In this document: positions 15,710 through 22,962 of the stretch, piece after piece | How positions within the stretch are numbered: the stretch's first letter is position 1 | Layout: each line of letters opens with the position of its first letter | Origin: Chloroflexota bacterium | GTDB taxonomy: Bacteria > Chloroflexota > UBA6077 > CF-72 | DNA: 39,779 bases | Direction: 5' to 3' | Assembly: GCA_019239775.1 (NCBI GenBank) | Contig: JAFAZN010000341.1 | Coordinates: forward strand, 1 to 39,779 | Program-made: the position numbers and the translations under genes | Notes under the pieces: model-generated | Seen by the model: the letters and a program-made list of their open reading frames with translations, nothing else | Told to the model about the DNA's origin: nothing | The model's database searches: none

Positions 15710-16429
15710 TCACCTCGGTAGACCGAGTAGGTGCTCGGCGATTTCGCCGCGCTGGAGTTCGGTGGTGCGCGTCGCAATCGTATCTGCGCGACTGGCGAGA
15801 AAGACGTGCTGCCAGCGGCTCAGGTGATACGCCTCACCATCCGGACGGAGTAGACCATCCGCATCGACCACATCCAGGGCGATCTCTCCCAACCGGCGGT
15901 GGTACTCACTCCGCAACACCTTCGCCAATTCGGGGTTGCGCACTGTCAATTGAGGAAGAATGCGCACCTGGGTGTAGGCCCACGCCAGTTGCTGGCGCAC
16001 ATGTGGATCGCGGTTGCGTCGGTAGTCTCGTGCAGTCGCGACCAGGTCCCAGAATTCGCGCTCCAGGTCCAGCGATTGCACCTGACTGAGCTCGCGCAAT
16101 GCGACCTGCAGGCCGTCGCCGCGCTCGCCACACAAGTTGGTCAGCGGAGCGCGCGCTCCGTCGAAATGGAGCTCGAACAGGTCACTCTCGCCCGAGAGCA
16201 CGCGAATCGGCCGCAGCTCGACGGCCTCATCCGGGAGTGGCACCAGCACGCACGACAACTCGTCTGGCGCAGTCCGGCAAAGCACGAGCGCTGCATCAGC
16301 GCCATCCGCGCCGGTCACCCATGACTTCATACCAGTGACGACGACCTGATCTCCGATAATCTCGCCGCAGGTTTCAATAGCCGTGAGGTCCGAGCCATGC
16401 TCGCGCTCGGCAAAGGCAAGACAGTACAT
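15710..16429 (-). CDS. N-terminally truncated acyl-CoA dehydrogenase
   Basis: This 239-residue frame covers only the middle beta domain and C-terminal helical domain. It starts inside the motif that normally sits near residue 120 (MYCLAFAEREHGSDLTAIET), so the entire N-terminal helical domain is absent. The C-terminal part looks shortened too (QVRILPQLTVR joined to SEYHRRLGEIALD), and the usual GGTxEIQ near the end is ATRTTELQ. The ATG follows the preceding dehydrogenase's TGA by one base. Upstream in the same frame there is open sequence, but it is only the other gene read out of frame. It may be a decayed gene or a non-catalytic partner of the preceding enzyme; heteromeric two-subunit acyl-CoA dehydrogenases exist in actinobacteria but keep all domains. 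Confidence 0.75.
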   Translation of the reverse strand: MYCLAFAEREHGSDLTAIETCGEIIGDQVVVTGMKSWVTGADGADAALVLCRTAPDELSCVLVPLPDEAVELRPIRVLSGESDLFELHFDGARAPLTNLCGERGDGLQVALRELSQVQSLDLEREFWDLVATARDYRRNRDPHVRQQLAWAYTQVRILPQLTVRNPELAKVLRSEYHRRLGEIALDVVDADGLLRPDGEAYHLSRWQHVFLASRADTIATRTTELQRGEIAEHLLGLPR

Positions 16430-16430
16430 G

Positions 16431-17681
16431 TCAGTCCCTCTGCGTACCGGTTTTGAGCTCGCGGAACGGAACCTCCGCATCCATGCGTGGTTCTTTGGGT
16501 AATCCGAGCACCCGTTCACCAATGATGTTGTGCTGAATCTCATCGGTGCCGCCTGCAATCGAAGACCCCGGACTGGACAGCGCCGCATGCTGCAGCCGGC
16601 CACCACCTGGCGTTTCCGGCCCGACCAGCATCCCGTTGGAGCCCAGGACCTCCATGCCGACTTCGCGTGTGAGTCGCGAGAGATTCGACCGCGCGATCTT
16701 GCCAACCGAGCCGCCTGGACCAGGTCCTTCACCGGTCCGACGTGCCGCGGTCGAGCGGAGTCCGGCAATGCGTTGGACCTCTTCGGCGGCGTAGAGTTCG
16801 GCCAGACGCTGCCGGGTGACCGCATCCGAGTCTTTCTCGAGCTTGCGCGCAACATCAGTCACGGTGGCGGCGATGTTGGTGATACCCATGCCTTCGCGTT
16901 CACCGCGGGCGCGTCCGGCGGCAACGTCGCCAGCTCGCATGTCGAGCATTGCCAGCTTCTTACCTGGTTGCGCGCTCGGCACCAGGCCACCGAAGCGCTC
17001 ATACATCAGGGTCGTCAGCGCGACCGACCAGCCTCCGTTCAGCTGCCCAACGATCCGGTCATTGCTGACGCGAGCGTCGGTGAAAAACGTTTCGTTGAAG
17101 CCGTGCGCATCATTCATCTGGTGCAGCGGTCGGATTTCGATGCCTGGCTGATTGAGGTCGATAACGAAGAACGTCAGTCCGAAATGCTTCGGGGCATCTG
17201 GATCTGTGCGCGCCAGCAGCATGCCGCGGTCGGCGTATTGCGCACCCGAGGTCCATACCTTCTGGCCGTTGATGATCCACTCGTCGCCGTCACGCACCGC
17301 GCGGGTCTGCAAACCGGCCAGGTCTGAGCCGGCGCCTGGCTCAGAGAAATACTGACACCAGTATTCTCGACCGAACGCGAGCTCTGGCAGGAACTGTTCG
17401 AGCAGCTCTTTGCGAGCGTGCGTCAGGAGCGTTGGACCGCCGAGGCGCTGGCCGAGACTGCCGGGCGGGCCGATCGCGCCGACCTCGAAGAATGCCTCGC
17501 GCACTGCCGCCGCTTGCTCGGCGCGCAACCCACGGCCGAACCATTCGCGCGGCCACGCCGGAAAGCCCCAACCTGACTCCGCCAGCAGTGCCCACCAATC
17601 GCGAACGCTGCGGTCGGGATCCCAGTTCTCACGGAGCCACGCTAGCGCCTCGGCGCGGATGCCATCGTCTTCTCCGGGCAT
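16431..17681 (-). CDS. Acyl-CoA dehydrogenase family protein (first of operon)
   Basis: A 416-residue acyl-CoA dehydrogenase with complete architecture. The N-terminal region starts with RAEALAWLRENWDPD; the middle domain shows YWCQYFSEPGAGSDLAGL and WIINGQKVWTSGAQYAD; the C-terminal domain has the SSPGSSIAGGTDEIQHNIIG motif followed by ERVLGLP. This matches the FadE-type enzymes used for steroid side chains, branched or cyclic acids, but substrate is not determinable. The ATG at 17679-17681 has no ribosome site; a TTGACA-17-TGACAT promoter is placed so that transcription would begin at about the ATG (leaderless). A TetR-type palindrome lies just upstream of that promoter. It leads an operon with the truncated and third dehydrogenases. 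Confidence 0.92.
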   Translation of the reverse strand: MPGEDDGIRAEALAWLRENWDPDRSVRDWWALLAESGWGFPAWPREWFGRGLRAEQAAAVREAFFEVGAIGPPGSLGQRLGGPTLLTHARKELLEQFLPELAFGREYWCQYFSEPGAGSDLAGLQTRAVRDGDEWIINGQKVWTSGAQYADRGMLLARTDPDAPKHFGLTFFVIDLNQPGIEIRPLHQMNDAHGFNETFFTDARVSNDRIVGQLNGGWSVALTTLMYERFGGLVPSAQPGKKLAMLDMRAGDVAAGRARGEREGMGITNIAATVTDVARKLEKDSDAVTRQRLAELYAAEEVQRIAGLRSTAARRTGEGPGPGGSVGKIARSNLSRLTREVGMEVLGSNGMLVGPETPGGGRLQHAALSSPGSSIAGGTDEIQHNIIGERVLGLPKEPRMDAEVPFRELKTGTQRD

Positions 17682-17687
17682 GGGCTC

Positions 17688-17716
17688 ATGTCAGCACCTG
17701 ACCCTACGGGTGTCAA
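17688..17716 (-). promoter_or_regulatory. Candidate leaderless promoter of the acyl-CoA dehydrogenase operon
   Basis: Reading the minus strand, TTGACA (17711-17716, perfect -35) is followed after 17 bases by TGACAT (17688-17693, weak -10). The -10 ends six bases before the ATG at 17681, so a transcript would start at or next to the start codon, which agrees with the lack of a ribosome site. A palindrome lies seven bases upstream of the -35. Confidence 0.5.
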
Positions 17717-17722
17717 GCTGAC

Positions 17723-17736
17723 CGAACGATCGTTAG
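17723..17736. promoter_or_regulatory. Putative TetR operator, site 1
   Basis: CGAACGATCGTTAG contains the perfect palindrome AACGATCGTT (17725-17734). It stands directly upstream of the candidate promoter of the dehydrogenase operon. It matches site 2 at 18600-18613 in 13 of 14 bases. Spacing and symmetry suit a TetR dimer; binding is inferred. Confidence 0.6.
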
Positions 17737-17836
17737 CCATTGCGCGGCGAGGTCCAGGGTGGTTCCTGGTACATCTCCTAGTGCGCACGGTGCTCGGGGC
17801 GTACGCGGCCAATGGCCATACGCAGTAGGAATAAAT

Positions 17837-17929
17837 CTTCTCTTGAAAGAGAAGCAGAACCAGGGCAGGTCTTCTCGTGAAAGAGAGGCAGAACTAGACC
17901 AATTCTTCTCTTGAAAGAGAGGCAGAACC
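17837..17929. repeat. Three tandem 34-bp hairpin-forming repeats
   Basis: Three 25-bp units start at 17837, 17871 and 17905, separated by two 9-bp spacers of different sequence. Each unit begins CTTCTC(T/G)TGAAAGAGA(A/G)G and ends GCAGAAC(C/T). The first unit has eight-base inverted arms (CTTCTCTT / AAGAGAAG) around two bases. The array begins three bases after the TetR stop codon and ends 106 bases before the operator, so it would lie in the tetR 3' untranslated region or the leader region toward the dehydrogenase operon. Purine-rich content differs from the GC-rich surroundings. Confidence 0.85.
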
Positions 17930-17931
17930 TT

Positions 17932-18540
17932 TTAGTCTTCGGCGTGGCCCCAACTCGTGAGCAATGCGATGGCTGCGTCGCCGTAGCGCATGGAGATGCG
18001 GTCCACATCGCGCCGACCCTTCGGGCGGAACCAGTGCGACAGTCCGTTCACCAGGTCGAGCACCGTCATCGCCGCGAGCTTTGCATCGGGAACATCGAAG
18101 ACGCCTTGCTCGCAGCCCAGACCGATGGTCGCGGCGATGGCGTCGCGATACTGGCGGCGCAGCGCATTGATCGGGGTTTGCAGCTCGGCCGGCAGACTGC
18201 GACGCTCCCGCATACCCACCACCACCTCCGCCCAATGCCGATGCGCAAACAGGATGTGCGCTCGGACGGCAGCGCGGATCGCCTCCGCCGGCGGCCGATC
18301 CGACACCAGCTCGGGCAGCACTTCGAGATTGAAATTGCTCTGGAACGTGTAGCAAATCTCGAAGAGAATGCGGTCCTTGCCCGAAAAATGGTGGTACAGC
18401 GACGACGGCCGAACCGCGACTTCCTCGGCAATGTCGCGCACGCTCGCGGCGTCATAGCCCTTCTCGGCGAACAGCCGCGCCGCGCGCTCCAATACCTGGT
18501 CTCGGCTGCCGCCTGGCCGCCGCTGCCCGCTCGAGGACAT
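17932..18540 (-). CDS. TetR/AcrR-family transcriptional regulator
   Basis: A 202-residue one-component regulator. The N-terminal helix-turn-helix runs over residues 12-58 (LERAARLFAEKGYDAASVRD, then AEEVAVRPSSLYHHFSGKD), with the canonical LYHHF end of the recognition helix. The C-terminal ligand-binding domain resembles KstR2-like regulators that respond to acyl-CoA thioesters, with a conserved HWFRPKGRRD segment. It sits directly upstream of the acyl-CoA dehydrogenase operon on the same strand and two matching palindromes flank it, which makes it the likely repressor of that operon and of itself. A TAGACT hexamer (18551-18556) ten bases before the ATG could be its -10. Confidence 0.9.
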   Translation of the reverse strand: MSSSGQRRPGGSRDQVLERAARLFAEKGYDAASVRDIAEEVAVRPSSLYHHFSGKDRILFEICYTFQSNFNLEVLPELVSDRPPAEAIRAAVRAHILFAHRHWAEVVVGMRERRSLPAELQTPINALRRQYRDAIAATIGLGCEQGVFDVPDAKLAAMTVLDLVNGLSHWFRPKGRRDVDRISMRYGDAAIALLTSWGHAED

Positions 18541-18599
18541 GTGCGGGCACAGTCTAGCGCCTGACAGGGTGACGGGCGAGCGCTCGGTCGGCGTTTTCC

Positions 18600-18613
18600 C
18601 GAACGTTCGTTAG
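18600..18613. promoter_or_regulatory. Putative TetR operator, site 2
   Basis: CGAACGTTCGTTAG lies 60 bases upstream of the TetR start codon and 20 bases past the stop of the aldolase gene. It differs from site 1 (17723-17736) only in the central base. Autoregulation of tetR is the simplest reading. Confidence 0.55.
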
Positions 18614-18632
18614 GGACTTCGCCTCGCAGGAG

Positions 18633-19364
18633 TCACGCCGCGGCCTGGAAGATCGTCACACCCAGATCGCGATACTTCTGCCGTTCGGCCGGGGTGGTGG
18701 CGGTGCCCATCGATATGCGAATGCCGGTGCCGTCGAGCTGCTCGGCCACATGCTGCATGCATGCTTCCACCGTTCGGAGAGGCTGGTTGCTGTGTTTTTC
18801 CAGTGAAAACTCGAGGTCATTGGGCCCCCACGTGACGTGCGTGATCTCAGGTCGGACCAGCCGCGAGATGTTGTTCACGGTTTCGACCGATTCGATCTGA
18901 ATGCTCAGCAGAACGGTCTCATTCCACCAGTTCGCGTACTCGCGCCTCGCAGTTGGTGCGGCTTTATTTCGCAGACCCAGCCGGTTTGCGCCGCCCCAGC
19001 TCCGCCGCCCGATCGGACCGTAATACGCGAAGTTGACGGCGTCCTCAACCGTTGACGTTTCCATCACTTCTGGCACGAGTGCGCCGCTCACCCCAAGATC
19101 GAAAAACCGGCCAACCTTGTGCGCTTCGCGCGTGTGTGGGATACGGAGCTGTACGGGAATGCCGAGTTGCTCCGCTGCACCTGTATAGGCGATCAACTGC
19201 TGATCGCTGTACGGCGAATGCTGCGCGTCGAGCCAGATGAAGTCGTACTGGCCGCCACCCCAGGCGGCGGCCAGTTGCTCTTTGCTCGAGCTGATGTCCC
19301 CTCGCATCATGACGAGTTCGTTACCGGCCGCCAAGCGCGCGCGCAGATTGTCCTGGGTTGTCAT
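18633..19364 (-). CDS. HpcH/HpaI aldolase / citrate lyase family protein
   Basis: A 243-residue class II aldolase-type TIM-barrel enzyme. Family marks are QYDFIWLDAQHSPYSDQQL (the D-x-E/Q-H segment), PVQLRIPH, GVSGALVPEV, the YYGPIGRRSWGGANR substrate loop and an SIQIES strand carrying the metal-binding Glu, then WGPNDLEFSL. Members cleave 2-keto-4-hydroxy acids to pyruvate plus an aldehyde, using Mg or Co. It is the first gene of the minus-strand run before TetR, and 72 bases from the divergent zinc-finger gene. Some marks differ from classical HpaI (AQH in place of EH), so activity may differ. Confidence 0.88.
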   Translation of the reverse strand: MTTQDNLRARLAAGNELVMMRGDISSSKEQLAAAWGGGQYDFIWLDAQHSPYSDQQLIAYTGAAEQLGIPVQLRIPHTREAHKVGRFFDLGVSGALVPEVMETSTVEDAVNFAYYGPIGRRSWGGANRLGLRNKAAPTARREYANWWNETVLLSIQIESVETVNNISRLVRPEITHVTWGPNDLEFSLEKHSNQPLRTVEACMQHVAEQLDGTGIRISMGTATTPAERQKYRDLGVTIFQAAA

Positions 19365-19436
19365 AGTCGCATTGAAGCATGCCCGAAATCGTGGACGAGT
19401 CGCGTTTCACTTGAGCAAGGGAACGCATCGATCGCA

Positions 19437-20051
19437 GTGCAGCTCACCAGTCCATTTCAGGTCCAGCATCAGCTACGCGTCGCGCTGTATCGCTTTGACT
19501 GCCCGCCGCCACAGACGATCGGCGACTACGGGTTGGACCTGCTGGTCGACCCCGACCGCCGCCTCCTGGCACAGCATGTCGTCGATTGCGCCGAGTGCGC
19601 GCGCGAGCTCACGAGCCTGCGTGTTTTCCTGGCGACCGAAACGTCGCCGGCCTTAGGCGCTAAGGATCTGCTGCGGCGTGTCCTCGCCACGCTGCTCATC
19701 CCGACCCGAGGCGGTGCACCATTCTTGGCGCGAGGCAGTGAGCGCCCTAGCGGACTTGAATACCGCGCCGGGCCCATCCGCGTTGTACTTGGCGTCGTCC
19801 CGGCCCGCCGGCGCGGCACCGTCGCCCTGGATGGCCTCGTGTTGCACGACACCGCGGCGGCTGACGCGGTCGCCGGCCGCGATGTGACGTTGTTCGCCGA
19901 TGACGTGCAGGTCTCTAGCACGCAGACCGACGACCTGGGTAACTTCGCCTTCGATGCCGTGGCGGTTGGCACCTATCAGCTCGAGATCCACTTTGCGGAC
20001 GAGGTCGTCGTGATCGACTGCTTAGACCTCACGCTGAGTGACCACACCTGA
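19437..20051 (+). CDS. Zinc-finger (anti-sigma-like) protein with C-terminal beta-sandwich domain, first gene of CHAT/S8 module
   Basis: About 204 residues from the GTG at 19437 (no ATG is available in frame; start uncertain). Residues 15-60 match the zf-HC2 anti-sigma zinc motif: Cys22 in RFDCPPPQ, then His47, Cys51 and Cys54 in QHVVDCAECAREL. The C-terminal part (about 145-200) is a carboxypeptidase-regulatory/Ig-like beta sandwich with the turn TDDLGNFAFDAVAVGTYQLE. No membrane segment or signal peptide is present, so it is cytosolic. Its end overlaps the TPR-CHAT start by 14 bases. Similar proteins accompany TPR-CHAT plus subtilisin genes in Chloroflexota (from memory of the family), usually near a sigma factor, which is missing here. 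Likely a sensor, scaffold or protease substrate. Confidence 0.72.
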   Translation: MQLTSPFQVQHQLRVALYRFDCPPPQTIGDYGLDLLVDPDRRLLAQHVVDCAECARELTSLRVFLATETSPALGAKDLLRRVLATLLIPTRGGAPFLARGSERPSGLEYRAGPIRVVLGVVPARRRGTVALDGLVLHDTAAADAVAGRDVTLFADDVQVSSTQTDDLGNFAFDAVAVGTYQLEIHFADEVVVIDCLDLTLSDHT

Positions 20052-22962
20052 CGTGCCGGGTGTCGCACCGCCAGCGGCAGATCTCGAACAACTCGTCCAA
20101 GAGCTCCAGGAGCGGCCTGCGTCAGCAACCGTCCGCCTTGGCGTCTGGCTGGCTGCGCACGAGTCGGCTACGGAGCGCGAGCGCGCACTGACCGCGGTTA
20201 AGAACGAATCGGAGCGGCTGCTCGTGGTCGATTCCGCGGCAGCCGAGCACCTGGCAGAGGCGCTCGCAGCGGGCGCCGAATCTGCCAACCTTCCTCACTT
20301 CAAAGCGCTGGCCGCGATGGCGCAGGGCGACGTTCGGCGGGCCCAGGGGCGATACCCGGAGGCCGTGATGCTCTACGAATCTGCCGGACAGGCGTGCCAG
20401 GCACAGGGCGACGCCATCGGCTGGGCGCGATCGCGCATCGGCTGGGTGATTGCCTCACAGTACTGCGGGCGCGGGCGTGAGGCGTTGCCAACGGCCGAGC
20501 GGGCATACGGCGTACTGGCCGCGGCGGGCGAGCACCTGCGCGCCGGTGGGCTCAGCAACAACATGGCGGCCGTCGCCTATCAGCTCGGAGAGTACGAGGA
20601 AGCGCTTGCCGTGTTCGATCGAGCCATCGGGCACTTTGAGAAGGCACGCGCAACTGTCGGAGCCGTTGCCGACGAACGGATCGCCAGGGCGCTGGCCAAC
20701 AAGGCGCTGCCGCTCACGCTTCTCGGTCGGTTCGGCGAGGCAGCCGAGTTATGTCAAACAGCACGTGAGATCTTCTTGCGGCAGGGCGAGCCTGTCAGCG
20801 CGTTGCGCGTGGAGCATTTTCGTGCGTCCATCTACGCTGGCCAGGGTCAATACACCAATGCGTTGCGAGTGCAAGCAGACGCGCTCGCGGCTTTCGAACA
20901 GGCCGGGCTCAACGACTCGGCGATCCAGGTTGCCCTGGACATGGTCACCTGTCAGGCTGCGCTGAATCACCACGCAGAGGCGCTGTCACTTGCCGAGGAC
21001 CTGGTTCGGCGATGCGAAATCGCCGGCGCCCACACCGAAGCCACCAAGGCGCGGTTCCGATGCGCCCAGGAACTTGCGTCCATGGGTGACACTGACGCCG
21101 CACTGCAATTACTGGATAGAGTAGCCAGCGAGTTCGAGGTCGCCGGCCTGAACGCGGAACTTGGGGCGGTGGCGTTGCTACGTGCGCGGCTCCACCTGAA
21201 CGAGGAGGATTGGTTCGCGGCGGAGGCGCTTGGCGAACAGGCTCACGGGCTGTTTGCCCAGCGCGGACTTGTTGAGAAACGCACGCAGGCCGAACTGATC
21301 CGGGCGCATGCCGCGCTCGCCGTCGGAGCCGTCGACCGGGCGGAAGCCTTCGCGCGCTCCGCGCAGCAAACGAGTCGAGACCTCGCCGCGTTGCCACTGT
21401 CCCAGAGTGCGCATCACATGCTCGCGCGTGTGGCAACCACACGGTGCCAGCCCGAAACAGCGCTGCGTGAATACGACGCGGCGATTGGCGACCTGGAGCG
21501 AGTCCAGAGCTCGCTTGCCACGGAGCTGCGCACCGAGTTTCTGGGCGACAAACTCCAGCTCTTTCTCGACGCAATCGACCTCTGCCTGAACGAGCACCAG
21601 CTGGAGCGCGGTTTCGGCTATCTCGAGCGGGCGAAGTCGCGGGCGCTGGTCGACTACCTCATGTCTCAACCTGAGGTGCCGGTTAGCGCGGGCACGCCGC
21701 AGGAGCGCGACCTGATCGAGGAGCTTGCCGAACTTCGGGAGCAACACGCGTGGTTTTACGACCGCCTGCACCAGCAGGCGACCGCCTCAGACGCCGAACT
21801 CGCCACCCTCCAGCAGGCGGTCGCCGACCGCGAACGACGCATCGTCAAAGTCCACGAGCGGCTAGCGTTGCTGCGAAGCGCTGAACGACTCGAAGCGCTC
21901 GGTCCGCGTGAATCTGTGGAGCAGCCATCTCCACCGCGGCTGGACGATGAGACGGTGCTGGTGGAGTACGCGTTCTGGGACGATCACGGCGCAGCATTCG
22001 TCGTCTCATCCGCCGGACTCCAGGTGGAATCACTGTCGGTCGGTACGCGCGCGCTGCAACGCGCCATCAATCACTGGCAATTGAATATGGAAAGCACCGC
22101 TCGCGCACTGCAGACCGGCGAATCCATCGAGCGCCTGGCGGCGAATGCAACCGGTCAGCTTGCAAATCTCTACCGGCTGTTGCTGGGACCGGTTGCTACG
22201 CACCTGGAGGGAATGCGGCGGTTGATTATCGTGCCGTACGGGCTCGCTCACGGGGTTCCATTTCACGCGTTGTTCGACGGTCGAGGTTTTGTCGGGGAGC
22301 GCTTCGAAGTATGGACCGAGCCATCGAGCAGTTTGCTCGGACTGTGCTCAGAACGCATTCGACCACCGGCGCATGCCTCCAGCGCGTTGACGGTCGGCTA
22401 CAGCGGCGGCAAATTGCCCGGGGTGATCGACGAAGCCCGAAGTGTCGCGGCGCTTATGGGCGGACCGTGTTACCTGGAGGAGCAGGCCACACGCGGCGTA
22501 GTCCTCAGTCAGGCCGCTCAGCATGACATGCTGCACCTCGCCGCGCACGGCGAAGCACGGCTGGACAATCCCATTTTCGCGCATATCTCGCTGGCCGACG
22601 GTCAGTTAGCAATGGCCGATGTGTTCGGGCTGCGTTTGGATGGCGCGTTGGTGACATTGAGCGCCTGCGAGACGGGTCGTAGCGCGGTGGTTGGTGGGGA
22701 CGAGGTCGTGGGTTTGAGTCGCGGTTTCCTGTTCGCGGGCGCGTCGACACTGATTCAGAGTTTGTGGCGCGTCGACGATGCGGCAACCGCCCGTCTGATG
22801 CCGCGTTTTTATGCCTGGTTACGTGCGGGTGACGCCCCGGGGGCGGCGCTGCGTAGCGCTCAGCGCGAGTTCATCGAGCAAGGTGTCCACCCTTACGTGT
22901 GGGCGCCATTCCAGCTGGTGGGCTATGGAGGTCCAAGACGTACTATCGGTGGCAACAACTAA
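20038..22962 (+). CDS. TPR-CHAT protease (caspase-like)
   Basis: A 974-residue cytosolic protein starting at GTG 20038, inside the previous gene. Residues about 85-500 are tandem TPR-type helical hairpins (for example YQLGEYEEALAVFDRAI and GRFGEAAELCQTAREIF). Residues about 580-635 are a charged coiled-coil. The C-terminal ~330 residues are a CHAT (caspase HetF associated with TPRs) protease: His837 in HLAAHGEARLDNP and Cys877 in TLSACETGRS form the dyad, and the domain ends SLWRVDDAATARLM...HPYVWAPFQLVGYG. CHAT proteases cut partner proteins after activation through the TPR part, as in Craspase. The gene's TAA overlaps the next ATG by one base. All catalytic features are intact; target and trigger unknown. 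Confidence 0.93.
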   Translation: MTTPDVPGVAPPAADLEQLVQELQERPASATVRLGVWLAAHESATERERALTAVKNESERLLVVDSAAAEHLAEALAAGAESANLPHFKALAAMAQGDVRRAQGRYPEAVMLYESAGQACQAQGDAIGWARSRIGWVIASQYCGRGREALPTAERAYGVLAAAGEHLRAGGLSNNMAAVAYQLGEYEEALAVFDRAIGHFEKARATVGAVADERIARALANKALPLTLLGRFGEAAELCQTAREIFLRQGEPVSALRVEHFRASIYAGQGQYTNALRVQADALAAFEQAGLNDSAIQVALDMVTCQAALNHHAEALSLAEDLVRRCEIAGAHTEATKARFRCAQELASMGDTDAALQLLDRVASEFEVAGLNAELGAVALLRARLHLNEEDWFAAEALGEQAHGLFAQRGLVEKRTQAELIRAHAALAVGAVDRAEAFARSAQQTSRDLAALPLSQSAHHMLARVATTRCQPETALREYDAAIGDLERVQSSLATELRTEFLGDKLQLFLDAIDLCLNEHQLERGFGYLERAKSRALVDYLMSQPEVPVSAGTPQERDLIEELAELREQHAWFYDRLHQQATASDAELATLQQAVADRERRIVKVHERLALLRSAERLEALGPRESVEQPSPPRLDDETVLVEYAFWDDHGAAFVVSSAGLQVESLSVGTRALQRAINHWQLNMESTARALQTGESIERLAANATGQLANLYRLLLGPVATHLEGMRRLIIVPYGLAHGVPFHALFDGRGFVGERFEVWTEPSSSLLGLCSERIRPPAHASSALTVGYSGGKLPGVIDEARSVAALMGGPCYLEEQATRGVVLSQAAQHDMLHLAAHGEARLDNPIFAHISLADGQLAMADVFGLRLDGALVTLSACETGRSAVVGGDEVVGLSRGFLFAGASTLIQSLWRVDDAATARLMPRFYAWLRAGDAPGAALRSAQREFIEQGVHPYVWAPFQLVGYGGPRRTIGGNN

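Noticed and set aside
16430..16855. Upstream extension of the truncated acyl-CoA dehydrogenase frame
   Set aside because: This part is the preceding dehydrogenase read out of frame and has no N-terminal domain motifs.
17837..17929. Reading the three hairpin repeats as a CRISPR array
   Set aside because: Spacers are only 9 bases, there are three units and no cas genes are present.
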